64,000 nt of DNA from Acidobacteriaceae bacterium (GTDB lineage: Bacteria > Acidobacteriota > Terriglobia > Terriglobales > Acidobacteriaceae): the NCBI GenBank assembly GCA_003152695.1, contig PMAT01000080.1, positions 1,473 through 65,472 of the forward strand. The letters run 5' to 3'. A program made the position numbers and the translations under genes. Of this stretch, positions 53,580 through 62,871 are shown in pieces; position 1 is the stretch's first letter, and each line of letters begins with the position of its first letter. The notes beneath the pieces were generated by a model, which was not told where the DNA came from, did not search any database, and saw only the letters and a list, made by a program, of their open reading frames with translations.

Positions 53580-54056
53580 ATGCGAGGCAACGAAAAAGTC
53601 ATCGAGCAGTTGAACGCGGCCCTCAGCGCGGAGTTGACGGCCATTGCGCAGTACATGGTGCAGGCGGAGATGTGCGACAGTTGGGGTTATCACCGGCTGG
53701 CCGGACTCACCAAGGCGCGGGCCATCAAAGAGATGCACCATGCCGAAGGACTGATCGAGCGCATCATTTTCCTCGACGGGACCCCGGCCATCAATGTTCC
53801 CTTAACGCCCAAGGTGGGCGCCACCGTCGAGCAGCAACTGAAATTTGATTATGCCGACGAAGCCGATGCCGTGCACCAGTACAACGCGGCGGCAAAGATC
53901 TGCCGCGACGCCGGCGACGCCGGATCGAAGGACCTGTTTGAGCGGATGATCCAGGATGAAGAGAGCCACGCCGACTTCCTGGACGCCCAGATTCATTCCA
54001 TCAAGGAAATAGGAATTGGCGCGTATTTGTCGCAGCAACTGGTCAGCGACAAGTAG
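53580..54056 (+). CDS. bfr: Bacterioferritin (heme-binding iron store)
   Basis: A 158-residue subunit of the 24-mer iron store. Every ferroxidase ligand matches the E. coli numbering: Glu18, Glu51, His54, Glu94, Glu127 and His130, and the heme ligand Met52 is present (KEMHHAE). Tyr25 is also conserved. ATG 53580 with AAGGAG seven bases upstream is preferred to the GTG at 53574. No bacterioferritin-associated ferredoxin gene is adjacent. Confidence 0.97.
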   Translation: MRGNEKVIEQLNAALSAELTAIAQYMVQAEMCDSWGYHRLAGLTKARAIKEMHHAEGLIERIIFLDGTPAINVPLTPKVGATVEQQLKFDYADEADAVHQYNAAAKICRDAGDAGSKDLFERMIQDEESHADFLDAQIHSIKEIGIGAYLSQQLVSDK

Positions 54057-54309
54057 AGTCGCAAAGCGGCTACCGCCGCCTATTCTGAGCTGGGAAATTT
54101 GCCGAGCCATTCCTGCGGCGTAGGGCTGCGCGTTTCATTGCGCCGATTCCAGGTTCAAATCGCCTGTGCACGCGCAGCGTGCCGTGCTGAACCAGTCCTC
54201 CGGACCGATAGCACACCCCGGTTCTGCTTGCCCATAAGCGGTTTACAAAACTTATGTTTTCTTAACAACCGTGCCACCACGGGTGTGTTTAGGTTGTTAT
54301 TGGCGCGAA

Positions 54310-55542
54310 ATGTTTGGCATGACTCCAATGCGAAGCCCCATTGCGACTATGAAAGTGTTCGTAGTAGTGGTCTGTGTCGCTATGTTCGCCGCGTCCCAAC
54401 CTGTCGGCGTCGCACAAAAAGAGGGAACCCAATCGACAACGGCGGCGAAATCACGGGTGAGGGCAGTGGGGACGATCAAGTCAATCACTGGCAATACCAT
54501 CGCAGTCACAACCGATACGGGAGCAGAGGTCAACGTCGTTATCCAACCGTCCACGCGATTAGTTCGAAGCGTCCCCGGTCAAACTGACTTGAAGAGCGCA
54601 TCCCCAATCCAGATGCAAGATTTGCAAGTCGGCGACCGCCTTTTGGCGGGTGGAACAGCCGCAGAGGATGGCAAGGCGGTTCTGGCCACCACAGCGATTG
54701 TCATGAAGAAGGCCGACATCGCCGAGAAGCAGGAGCAGGATCGCGAGGAATGGCAGAAGCACGGCGTTGCAGGCGTGGTGAAGGCGGTCGATGCCGGAAC
54801 GGAAACCATCCAGATTTCCACGGGCACCTTAGCAGCGGAGAAACTTATCATTCACGTGTCGCAGAACACCATCATTCGTCGTTACGCGCCGGACTCGGTG
54901 AGGTTTGACGACGCCAAGCCGGGCGCGCTCGACCAGATCAAAACCGGCGACCAACTTCGCGCGCGCGGAACCCGCAGTGCTGACGGTAGCGAGCTGGCGG
55001 CCGACGAAATTGTTTCGGGTAGCTTCCGCAATGTCGCGGGTACGGTGATCGCAACCGATCAAGGAAATAGTTCAGTTGCCGTGATGGATCTGGCCACCAA
55101 ACGCCCGGTGACGCTGAAAATAACTGCCGATTCGCAACTTCATAAGTTACCGCCCATGGTGGCGCAACGCATTGCCATGCGCTTGAAAGGCATGACGCCA
55201 GGCGGCGGCGCGGCAGGCGGCGCGGTTGGCGGATCGCCGCGGGTAGCGAACGCCGAGCGCCCATCGCCCGGGAATGGGCCGGGACAGCGACCGGGCGGCG
55301 CGTCAGACTTCCAACAAATGCTAAGTCGCATGCCTGTGGTTACGCTCGCCGACTTGCAGAAAGGTGATGCGCTGATGATTGTGGCCACCGAGGGGAGTGC
55401 CAATTCGCCCTCGACGGCAATCATCCTGTTGAGCGGTGTCGAGCCGATTCTCACCGCCGCGCCCAGCCAGGCGGGAACCATTCTTTCGCCATGGAACTTG
55501 TCCACCGGAGGCGTAGCGGGTGCGATGGGGGATGCTCCATAG
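54310..55542 (+). CDS. Exported protein with repeated DUF5666-like beta domains
   Basis: About 410 residues. A signal peptide is clear from MKVFVVVVCVAMFAASQPVGVAQ. Repeated OB-like units follow, each about 60 residues: GTIKSITGNTIAVTTDTGAEVNVVI, GVVKAVDAGTETIQISTGTLAAEKLIIHV, GTVIATDQGNSSVAVMDL. Each ends in a GDRLLAGGT / GDQLRARGT strand. This is the DUF5666 pattern. A Gly/Pro-rich linker lies near 310-345. Several in-frame ATGs (54310, 54319, 54328, 54349) make the start uncertain. The TonB-type receptor gene follows 11 bases later, so they are one transcription unit. Confidence 0.72.
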   Translation: MFGMTPMRSPIATMKVFVVVVCVAMFAASQPVGVAQKEGTQSTTAAKSRVRAVGTIKSITGNTIAVTTDTGAEVNVVIQPSTRLVRSVPGQTDLKSASPIQMQDLQVGDRLLAGGTAAEDGKAVLATTAIVMKKADIAEKQEQDREEWQKHGVAGVVKAVDAGTETIQISTGTLAAEKLIIHVSQNTIIRRYAPDSVRFDDAKPGALDQIKTGDQLRARGTRSADGSELAADEIVSGSFRNVAGTVIATDQGNSSVAVMDLATKRPVTLKITADSQLHKLPPMVAQRIAMRLKGMTPGGGAAGGAVGGSPRVANAERPSPGNGPGQRPGGASDFQQMLSRMPVVTLADLQKGDALMIVATEGSANSPSTAIILLSGVEPILTAAPSQAGTILSPWNLSTGGVAGAMGDAP

Positions 55543-55553
55543 ATCCGCGGTCC

Positions 55554-58517
55554 ATGAGAGTACGAATGTTTCCAATGCGCACGTGTGCCATCTTCGGTGT
55601 TCTTCTGTTGTTCGCCATTCTTACGGCTAACCTGCCTGCGCAAACTGCGTCGGGCACTCTGCGTGGCCGGATCACCGATCCTTCGGGAGCCGTTATTCCC
55701 AACGCGACGGTGGCAGCGACTACTGCCGACGGAAAGTCGGTCACGGTAACCACTAACTCTCAAGGCGTCTATGAATTCAGGGCGCTGGCGCCCGGCGATT
55801 ACACCGTCACCGCGACGGCGAAAGGGTTTGCAGTTGACCAGGAAGAAGCGGTCAAAGTTACCGCGGGACAGGTCCAGCAGTTTGATATCGCGCTCTCTAT
55901 CGCCGTGGAAAAGCAGAATGTCGAAGTCCAGGAAGAGACTCCGACGGTCGATGTCAGCCCGCAAAATAGTGCGGGCACGCTGATCTTAAAAGGCCAGGAC
56001 CTCGATGCCCTCTCTGACGATCCTGACGAGCTGGCGTCGGAGTTGCAGGCGCTCGCCGGTCCGTCGGCGGGGCCGAATGGCGGACAGATTTATGTCGATG
56101 GATTTACTGCGGGGGAGCTGCCGCCAAAGTCTGCGATCCGCGAAATCCGCATCAACCAGAATCCCTTCTCCGCCGAATATGACAAGCTGGGCTATGGGCG
56201 AATCGAGATTTTTACCAAGCCGGGGACGGACCAGTTCCATGGCCAGGTCATGATCAACGGAAATTCCTCGGCCTTCAATGCGCTGAGTCCGTTTGTAACC
56301 GAAGAACCGGGCTACTACTCGGAGATCTTTAACGGCAACCTCAGTGGGCCGCTGGGCAAGAAGGCGTCATTTTTCTTCACCGCGCAACAACGCAACATCG
56401 ACAATGTCAGTGTGGTTGTAGCGCAGGTACTGAATCCCAATAATCAGATCGTTCCGTACAACACGACGGTTCCCAGCCCCTCGACGCGGTTGAATATCAG
56501 CCCGCGCGCCGATTTCCAGCTTTCGAAGAACAACACCTTGACGGTGCGCTATCAGTATGTGCGAAACACCCAAGACAACGAAGGCGTTGGCCAGTTCTCG
56601 CTGCCGTCGCAGGGCTTCAACTCCCACAGTACGGAACAGACGGTGCAAATCAGCGACACCCAGGTGTTAAGCCCGACGATGGTGAATGAGACGCGCTTCC
56701 AGTACATCCGCAATAGCAGCAACCAGCTTCCCAGCAGCGACCAACCCGCGCTAAACGTGTTGGGAGCCTTCAACGGCGGAGGCAGCCCTCAAGGCACGGT
56801 TTACAACAACCAGGATCACTACGAACTGCAGAACTACACCTCTATCGCGCATGGCCGTCACTTCATCAAGATTGGCGGACGGCTGCGGGGGACGCTGTAT
56901 TCCAGCAACGAGGACTCGAATTTTAACGGGCAATTTACCTTTCCTTCGCTGAACGCGTATCAGATCACCCAAATCGGTCTGCAACAGGGTTGGAGCCCGG
57001 CAAAAATCCGGGCGCTAGGCGGCGGCGCCAGCCAGTTTTCCATCATTACCGGCCAGCCGCTCTCGGACGTCTCCATGATTGACGTCGGCCTGTATGCCGA
57101 AGACGAATGGCGAATCCGGCCGAATATTTCGCTCAGCTATGGTTTGCGTTATGAAACCCAGACCGGCATCCCGTACCAGGGGGATTGGGTGCCACGCATA
57201 AGCTTGGCGTGGGGACTTGGCCACTCCAAGGTACCGAAGACGGTGCTACGCGGGGGGTATGGGATCTTCTACGACCGCTTTTCCTACAACTATTTGCTTC
57301 AGGCGGAGCGGCTGAATGGTATCACACAGCAGCAGTACACCGTCACCCAGCCAGATTTCTATCCGCAGATTCTTCCGCCCAGCGAATTGAGCAAGTTAGC
57401 GACAAACTCGCCCACGATTTACCAGGTTTCCCCCAATCTGCGCATACCCTACACCCTGGAAGCGGCGTTCAGCGTGGAGCGCCAAGTCACCAAGAATGCG
57501 ACGGTGTCGGTCACCTATCTAAATTCGCGCGGAGAACATCAACTCTTCCTGCGCAACGCCAATGCGCCATTGCCCGGAACGTACAATCCCTCAGACCCCA
57601 CCAGCGGCATTCGCCCGTTCGGCGGGACCACCAATATTTACCAGTACAGCACGGAAGGGGTTTTCGTGCAGAACCAAATGATCGTCAACGGACGTGTGAG
57701 CGTCGGAACGAAGCTCTCGCTGTTTGGCTTTTATTCGCTCAATTTTTCCAACAGCGATCTGGGAGCCAGTACCGCGGGTGGCGGCGGCGGAGGCTTCTTT
57801 GGCGGGGGCTCCAGTTCGGCGGAGTTCATCATGAACTCGTACGATCCCATGCAAGACTACGGCCGCGCGGCGTTCGACGTTCGCAACCGGGGCGTCATTG
57901 GCGGCACCATCTCTCTGCCCTATGCCTTTCGCCTCAGTCCGTTTATCCTCGCGAACTCCGGTGCGCCCTTTAACATCATCGTGGGGCAGGATTTAAACGG
58001 CGACTCGATCTTTAACGATCGTCCGGCACTTGCCAGCACGCCGGGTCCCGGCGGCGTGATTAAGGTCACGCCCTACGGCACATTCAATACCGTACCGATT
58101 CCGGGCCAGCTCATAGTCCCTATCAACTACGCTACAGGCCAGAGCCTGTTTACCCTGAATCTGCGGTTGAGCAAGACCTTTGGGCTGGGTCCCAAGACGG
58201 AAAGTCATAGTGCTGGTGGTCAGCGGGGAGGAGGAGGCGGGGGTGGTCCGCGTGGAGGAGGAGGCGGTGGACTTGGCGGTCGCGGACTTGGCGGCGGGGG
58301 TGGCAGCCCGTTCAACTTTGGAAACGAGACTACGCACCGCTACAACCTGACTTTGAGCGTCAGTGCGCGCAACCTGCTAAACAACGTCAACTATGCGCCT
58401 CCGATCGGCAATCTTAACTCGCCGATCTTCGGCACATCGAATGCGCTCGCAGGCCCGCCGTTCTCGTCAGGATCAGCCAACCGTCGCATCGATTTGCAGA
58501 TGCTGTTCTCGTTTTAG
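55554..58517 (+). CDS. TonB-dependent receptor-like outer membrane protein (Oar-like)
   Basis: A 987-residue outer-membrane protein. A signal peptide (TCAIFGVLLLFAILTANLPAQ) is followed by a CarboxypepD_reg domain (GTLRGRITDPSGAVIPNATVAATTADGKSVTV, about 30-115). A plug-like region is next (NGGQIYVDGFTAGELPPKSAIREIRINQNPFSAEYDKLGYGRIEIFTKPGTDQFHG), then a long beta-barrel ending in Phe (RRIDLQMLFSF). An unusual Gly-rich insertion at about 880-925 precedes the last strands. No TonB box is obvious. The ATG at 55554 gives the shortest reasonable lead; 55575 is an alternative. It probably imports a polymer or complexed substrate. Confidence 0.88.
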   Translation: MRVRMFPMRTCAIFGVLLLFAILTANLPAQTASGTLRGRITDPSGAVIPNATVAATTADGKSVTVTTNSQGVYEFRALAPGDYTVTATAKGFAVDQEEAVKVTAGQVQQFDIALSIAVEKQNVEVQEETPTVDVSPQNSAGTLILKGQDLDALSDDPDELASELQALAGPSAGPNGGQIYVDGFTAGELPPKSAIREIRINQNPFSAEYDKLGYGRIEIFTKPGTDQFHGQVMINGNSSAFNALSPFVTEEPGYYSEIFNGNLSGPLGKKASFFFTAQQRNIDNVSVVVAQVLNPNNQIVPYNTTVPSPSTRLNISPRADFQLSKNNTLTVRYQYVRNTQDNEGVGQFSLPSQGFNSHSTEQTVQISDTQVLSPTMVNETRFQYIRNSSNQLPSSDQPALNVLGAFNGGGSPQGTVYNNQDHYELQNYTSIAHGRHFIKIGGRLRGTLYSSNEDSNFNGQFTFPSLNAYQITQIGLQQGWSPAKIRALGGGASQFSIITGQPLSDVSMIDVGLYAEDEWRIRPNISLSYGLRYETQTGIPYQGDWVPRISLAWGLGHSKVPKTVLRGGYGIFYDRFSYNYLLQAERLNGITQQQYTVTQPDFYPQILPPSELSKLATNSPTIYQVSPNLRIPYTLEAAFSVERQVTKNATVSVTYLNSRGEHQLFLRNANAPLPGTYNPSDPTSGIRPFGGTTNIYQYSTEGVFVQNQMIVNGRVSVGTKLSLFGFYSLNFSNSDLGASTAGGGGGGFFGGGSSSAEFIMNSYDPMQDYGRAAFDVRNRGVIGGTISLPYAFRLSPFILANSGAPFNIIVGQDLNGDSIFNDRPALASTPGPGGVIKVTPYGTFNTVPIPGQLIVPINYATGQSLFTLNLRLSKTFGLGPKTESHSAGGQRGGGGGGGPRGGGGGGLGGRGLGGGGGSPFNFGNETTHRYNLTLSVSARNLLNNVNYAPPIGNLNSPIFGTSNALAGPPFSSGSANRRIDLQMLFSF

Positions 58518-58523
58518 AACGGG

Positions 58524-58565
58524 GGCTGGAGGTCAGGGGCTAGGGGTCAGGGCTAGAGATTAGGG
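58524..58565. repeat. Six-unit heptad array after the receptor stop
   Basis: GGCTGGA, GGTCAGG, GGCTAGG, GGTCAGG, then GCTAGAG and ATTAGGG, in exact 7-base register. It starts six bases after the stop codon. The units are G-rich and unlike the other arrays in sequence, but share the period and position. Confidence 0.75.
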
Positions 58566-58636
58566 AGCGGAAGAAGCCGCTTGGCGGACTGAGGGCCCTG
58601 ATCATCCCCATGGCGACGCGACACGATTTCTGCCGA

Positions 58637-59113
58637 TCAACGGTGCACAGCAACAGCGGGCGATGACTCCGCAACTAGCTCGTTCTTCCATACCTGTTCG
58701 TAACCGACCGCAGCGTAGTAAAGGGCGCGGTCAAAGAACTGGCCCAAAGAGCGCACCAGTTCCATTTCACCAATGAGGTCTTCCGGTTCGAGTAGGCCCT
58801 CCAGCAACAGATAGTCCCATAAGACGTGCTTGGTGGTCTGGAAGGCAAACATGACCTGGCTGAACGGCACACCCTGCCGGGCACGCCGCGCCCCTAGACC
58901 GATGTATCTCTCCTCGACTTCCGACAGCGTCTTGGACAGCAGCCAGTCGCCGACATGGAGATAGATTTCATAGGTCCTGTGCTTCAGTTCGTGAGCCGGG
59001 ACCTTGTCCAGGAACTCGCGGCACTCATCCGCATTCTTCAGTTTGTGGATTAAGGCTTCAGAAAGCTTATCGGCGTGTGTTTCGATGAGCTGAACCAGCC
59101 TGACGGCGAACAT
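58637..59113 (-). CDS. RsbRD N-terminal-like all-helical protein
   Basis: A 158-residue protein: LVQLIETHADKLSEALIHKLKN, then YEIYLHVGDWLLSKTLSEVEERYIGLGARRARQGVPFSQVMFAFQTTKHVLWDYLL, and MELVRSLGQFFDRALYYAAVGYEQVW. This is the RsbRD_N / globin-like sensor module usually found at the front of RsbR stressosome proteins or histidine kinases. Here it stands alone, without STAS or kinase domain. It may sense a signal for a partner encoded elsewhere; that is inference. It is not near sigma-B genes. Confidence 0.78.
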   Translation of the reverse strand: MFAVRLVQLIETHADKLSEALIHKLKNADECREFLDKVPAHELKHRTYEIYLHVGDWLLSKTLSEVEERYIGLGARRARQGVPFSQVMFAFQTTKHVLWDYLLLEGLLEPEDLIGEMELVRSLGQFFDRALYYAAVGYEQVWKNELVAESSPAVAVHR

Positions 59114-59250
59114 AAGCTGCCTCCTGATTAGGGAAAGAACTGCGTACGGCTCTGGAGACTCGAGGGCGACTCAACGGCTATGTATAGTTTAGACCTCAAC
59201 CGGGCAATCTGGCAGTGACCCGTGACACAGGGTGGCGTGACAGCTTCGCA

Positions 59251-60498
59251 TCAGGCATTCACGCCAACCGCAAAGTGCTCCAGTTCATGCGCCACGGCGA
59301 TGGACAGACGGCGGATACCCTCGCGAATCTGTTCGGGACGCGCGTTGGAGAAATTCAGCCGCATGTGTGAGCCGGTTTCTTGTCCCGACGGGAAGAATGG
59401 TTCGCCGGGCACGAACGCGACGTCCTGACGCAATGCCGTGTCCAGCAGCTGCATGGTGTCGATTCCAGGTGGCAGCGTGACCCAGAGGAACAGGCCGCCG
59501 TTAGGATGCGTCCACGAGACTTCAGGCGGGAAGTAGTCATGCAAAGCCTGGAGCATGGCATCACGACGCTCTTTGTACACCTTGCGAATCAGCTTCACGT
59601 GCTCCTCCATGAAGCCATCGCGCGCCACCTCGTAAGCCACCATTTGCGTGAAGCTGCTGGTATGAAGGTCGGTACTCTGTTTCAACTGCACCAGGTGGGT
59701 TATTACGTCGGGTGGTGCAACGATCCAGCCCAAGCGCAACCCTGGTGCCAACACCTTGGAAAAGGTGCTGAGGTAGATCACATTCCCCAGCAAATATCCG
59801 TTATCGCGCAGCAAGTTGGTGCGATCGAGCACCACCAGCGGCGGAATGTGCTCGCCCTCGTAACGCAATTGCCCGTAGGGATCGTCTTCAATGATCGGGA
59901 TACCGTACTTGTCGGAGAGCAGCACCAGTTCGTCACGCCGTGAACGCGACAGCGTTGTACCGCCGGGATTCTGAAAGTTCGGCAGGATGTACATAAACTT
60001 CGGTCCGGAACGCAGCGCGCGTTCCATCTCACTGGTCTGCAACCCGTCTTCATCGATGGGAACGGTCACGTATTCCGCGCCCATCAGATCGAAGGCCTGC
60101 AATGCGCCCAAGTAGGTTGGCGACTCCACCAGGATGCGATCGCCGCGGTTGATGAGCAGCTTGGCGATCAAGTCCAGCGCCTGTTGCGAGCCCGAGGTGA
60201 TAAGGATGTTATCGACGGTGGCGAGAATGCCGTACCGCGCCATGTGAGCCACGATCAATTCACGCAGGGGACGGTAGCCCTCGGTCGGTCCATATTGCAG
60301 GGCGACGGAGGGGTTGGTTGTCAGGACTTTTTGACAAGCCTCGCGGAAGCGCTCCACCGGAAAAATTTCGGGTGCGGGCAGGCCGCCTGCGAAGGAAATC
60401 ACTTCCGGACGCTGGGTGAGCTTCAGGAGCTCGCGGATGATGGAACTCTTGGCTGTTTTTGTGCGTTGCGCGTAACGATGTGCCCAAGGCGCGGCCAT
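59251..60498 (-). CDS. PLP-dependent aminotransferase, LysN/MocR-catalytic type
   Basis: A 415-residue fold-type I aminotransferase similar to 2-aminoadipate aminotransferase. Landmarks are VISFAGGLPAPEIFPVERF, LQYGPTEGYRPLRELIVAHMARYGI, ITSGSQQALDLIAKLLINRGDRILVESPTYLGAL, FQNPGGTTLSRSRRDELV, EDDPYGQLRYEG, and the PLP lysine in YLSTFSKVLAPGLRLGWI at about residue 250. It lacks the GntR DNA-binding domain of MocR regulators. ATG 60498 has GGGGAGGTG upstream, an excellent site. The substrate is uncertain. Confidence 0.9.
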   Translation of the reverse strand: MAAPWAHRYAQRTKTAKSSIIRELLKLTQRPEVISFAGGLPAPEIFPVERFREACQKVLTTNPSVALQYGPTEGYRPLRELIVAHMARYGILATVDNILITSGSQQALDLIAKLLINRGDRILVESPTYLGALQAFDLMGAEYVTVPIDEDGLQTSEMERALRSGPKFMYILPNFQNPGGTTLSRSRRDELVLLSDKYGIPIIEDDPYGQLRYEGEHIPPLVVLDRTNLLRDNGYLLGNVIYLSTFSKVLAPGLRLGWIVAPPDVITHLVQLKQSTDLHTSSFTQMVAYEVARDGFMEEHVKLIRKVYKERRDAMLQALHDYFPPEVSWTHPNGGLFLWVTLPPGIDTMQLLDTALRQDVAFVPGEPFFPSGQETGSHMRLNFSNARPEQIREGIRRLSIAVAHELEHFAVGVNA

Positions 60499-60591
60499 AC
60501 ACACCTCCCCATTACAGACCAAATTAGCGCAAATTTCATCGCCTGTCTGTGACGGGCGACACCGGCAGGGGGTGACCGTCAACCCTTAACG

Positions 60592-61641
60592 TCAACTGAA
60601 CAGTTTCATCTGCTCCGCTTCTTGCTGCACCGGATGCGCCCTCTGGCTGCGCGAACTGAACTCTCGGCTGATGCCGTGCTTCTTGCGTAGGCGCGCCAGC
60701 AGATCCGAAATACGTTTGCTGTAGGCCTTGCTTACGAAGGCGCGGTCGGCGAAGCGGTTGCGGTAGTCCTGAACCAGTCGGGGGAATTCTTTCTCCAGAA
60801 ATGGAAGGAAGACGCTGGCCGAACACGGTTTCAGGAACAACGGATTGGCGTAAATATATTTTCCACCCGCCAGCCTGGTTGCCTCTACGAGGGCATCCAG
60901 CGCCGAGGGCGAATCGGTAATGCCGGGCACCACTGGTGCGCAGATGACACCTGCGTTGACTCCGGCAGCGTTTAGGCCGCGCACGGCAGCCAAGCGCAGG
61001 TCGGGACGCGGCGCGCGCGGCTCAAGAATGCGTGCCAGATTGGCATCCATGGTGGTGATGGTGATGTTGACGAATAGCGAATTGTGCTGCGCAACCCGCC
61101 GCAACAGATCAACGTCGCGCAGGACCAGGTCCGATTTGGTGACAATGCCGATTTCGAGCCCATGGTGCAGAGCCAGTTCTTCCAGAATGCCGAGCGTGAC
61201 CTGGAACCGCTTTTCTGCGGGCTGATAAGGATCGGTGGCCGTGCCGATGGCGATCTCTTCGCCGCGCTTCACCTTCTTCAATTCTTGCCGCAGCAGCCAC
61301 GCTGCCTGCTGTTTGACGTAAATCTTGCGCTCGAAGTCCACTCCGTCACGCATCTCCATGAACTCGTGGGTGTAGCGCGCATAGCAATATTTACAGGCGA
61401 ACTCGCAGCCCCGGTAGGGATTGATCGTCCAGGTAAACGGCATGCGACTGGAGGTGCAGCGATTGAGCAGGCCCCGCGAGGGGAGCGTGAAGTACTCCAC
61501 CAGGTGGCCCTGGCGGATCGACTCGCCCTGTGCAGCGAGCTTGGCGATGCCGACCAGCGGGGCAGGTTTGCTGTCGTCGGTTTGGAGTAGGGAGGGGTGC
61601 ATGGAGAGAAAGCGAGATTCGCTTTTTATTCGCCTAGTCAA
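60592..61641 (-). CDS. Radical SAM protein, SplB/PA0069-like
   Basis: A 349-residue enzyme with the radical SAM cluster motif CEFACKYC in YRGCEFACKYCYARYTHEFME at about residues 75-95 (CxxxCxxC). Conserved features follow: GTATDPYQPAEKRFQVTLGILEEL, VTKSDLVLRDVDLL and ITITTMDANLARILEPRAP. This is the Rv2578c/PA0069 group of unknown function, distantly similar to spore photoproduct lyase. The start is TTG 61641 or ATG 61602 (MHPSLLQTDD). It is followed by the aminotransferase gene on the same strand, 93 bases away. Confidence 0.88.
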   Translation of the reverse strand: MTRRIKSESRFLSMHPSLLQTDDSKPAPLVGIAKLAAQGESIRQGHLVEYFTLPSRGLLNRCTSSRMPFTWTINPYRGCEFACKYCYARYTHEFMEMRDGVDFERKIYVKQQAAWLLRQELKKVKRGEEIAIGTATDPYQPAEKRFQVTLGILEELALHHGLEIGIVTKSDLVLRDVDLLRRVAQHNSLFVNITITTMDANLARILEPRAPRPDLRLAAVRGLNAAGVNAGVICAPVVPGITDSPSALDALVEATRLAGGKYIYANPLFLKPCSASVFLPFLEKEFPRLVQDYRNRFADRAFVSKAYSKRISDLLARLRKKHGISREFSSRSQRAHPVQQEAEQMKLFS

Positions 61642-61740
61642 ATGCTAATGCCAGGTTGACTAGAAGTCAATCAGTAGCGATCGAAAAGGGCGTTGAATTG
61701 GCGATGAAGCTTGTGGAGGTAGGGCGTGGATCGTCGCGGC

Positions 61741-61800
61741 TATAGGGGTCCTTCGACTCCTCACGAAGTCCGCCACGGAGGACTCGTGCTGCGCTCAGGA
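61741..61800. repeat. GTCAT-type dispersed repeat, reverse-strand copy with palindromic core
   Basis: On the minus strand, GTCCTCCTGAGCGCAGC at one end and GTCGAAGGACCCCTATA at the other, matching the ends of the copy at 14993. The middle contains GTCC-N8-GGAC. Confidence 0.6.
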
Positions 61801-61836
61801 GGACAGATGATTACGTGGAGAGACGGCTGAGTGGAT

Positions 61837-61906
61837 GCTGAATGCTGAGTGCTGAGTGCTGACTGCAGAGTGCTGACTGCAGAGTGCTGACTGCAGAGTG
61901 CAGAAC
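61837..61906. repeat. Ten-unit heptad array abutting the mqnD stop codon
   Basis: The longest array: GCTGAAT, GCTGAGT (twice), then GCTGACT alternating with GCAGAGT three times, and GCAGAAC, ten units in perfect 7-base register. It ends at the base next to the TAG of mqnD (61907-61909). The alternation gives a second-order 14-base period. Confidence 0.92.
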
Positions 61907-62785
61907 CTAGCTCTGGGCCGTAACCGCGGCATCTCCGGCGAACTCCACATTGGGTTTCTGCGGAATGATGCCCGCCTGGTGGCCCATCTCCAGCAGCTTG
62001 GTGATTGCTGCGCGGCCATCTTTGCCGTAATCGAGGGTGCGCTCGTTGACGTACATGCCCACGAACTTGTCCGCCATTTGCGGGTCCAGGTCGCGAGCAA
62101 ACTGCATGGCGTATTGCAGGGCTTCTTCGCGGTTATCGAGGGCGTATTGAATGCTGTCGCGCAGAGCAGTGCAGCAGGCGTCGATCAGTTCGGGGCCGAG
62201 CGAGCGACGAATGGCATTGCCACCCAGGGGCAGCGGAAGGCCAGTCTCATCGCGCCACCACTTGCCCATGTCCAGGATGCGGTGCAGTCCTTCGCGGTTG
62301 AAGGTGAGCTGGCCCTCGTGAATGATCAGTCCAGCTTCGTACCTGCCCTCCAGCACTTTGGGAATGATCTCGTCGAAGGGAACGGTTTCGGTGGCGATAT
62401 CGGGCGCAAACAACTTGAGCGTCAGATACGCGGTGGTCATGGTGCCCGGCACGGCGATTTTGCAATGCGTAATCTCATCGAGCGGGATATTGTGCGCAGC
62501 CACGATCATGGGACCGTAGCCGTCACCGACGCTTCCGCCGCTGGGCGTGATGGCGTATTTGTCCTGGATGTACGGATAGGCATGAAAGGAAATGGCGGTG
62601 ATGTCGTAGAAGCCGTCCATGGCTTTGCGATTGAGGGTTTCGATGTCGCAAAGCGTGTGGGTAAACTTCACCCCCGGGACACGAATTTTGTTGGTCGCCA
62701 TGCCGTAAAACATGAAGGCATCGTCGGAGTCGGGACTATGCGCAACCGTGATTTCGCGAACGTTCTCGGTGGAATTGAGGTGCAT
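61907..62785 (-). CDS. mqnD: 1,4-dihydroxy-6-naphthoate synthase-like (futalosine menaquinone pathway)
   Basis: A 292-residue protein with a periplasmic-binding-protein fold. Family features are VAHSPDSDDAFMFYGMA (MqnD usually has a SPCPNDTF-like motif here), SFHAYPYIQDKYAI, GDGYGPMIVA, TMTTAYLTLKLFAPD, and the conserved histidine in EAGLIIHEGQLTF near residue 155. The enzyme turns cyclic dehypoxanthine futalosine into dihydroxy-naphthoate. MqnA belongs to the same superfamily, so MqnD versus a related SBP-like protein is not certain. No other mqn gene is in the window. Confidence 0.8.
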   Translation of the reverse strand: MHLNSTENVREITVAHSPDSDDAFMFYGMATNKIRVPGVKFTHTLCDIETLNRKAMDGFYDITAISFHAYPYIQDKYAITPSGGSVGDGYGPMIVAAHNIPLDEITHCKIAVPGTMTTAYLTLKLFAPDIATETVPFDEIIPKVLEGRYEAGLIIHEGQLTFNREGLHRILDMGKWWRDETGLPLPLGGNAIRRSLGPELIDACCTALRDSIQYALDNREEALQYAMQFARDLDPQMADKFVGMYVNERTLDYGKDGRAAITKLLEMGHQAGIIPQKPNVEFAGDAAVTAQS

Positions 62786-62871
62786 AGAAATATTGACGCT
62801 GGGCTTACATTCGTGAGCGGACCTTCACAGCCTGTTCTGAGCGCCAAAGGGTCCGCGTCCAAGCTTCTTAT

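Noticed and set aside
54120-54200. tRNA-like GGTTCAAATC sequence
   Set aside because: The flanking bases do not form a T-arm or acceptor stem, and no cloverleaf can be drawn.
61837-61906. Possible CRISPR array
   Set aside because: The repeat unit is only seven bases with no spacers, and no cas genes are in the window.
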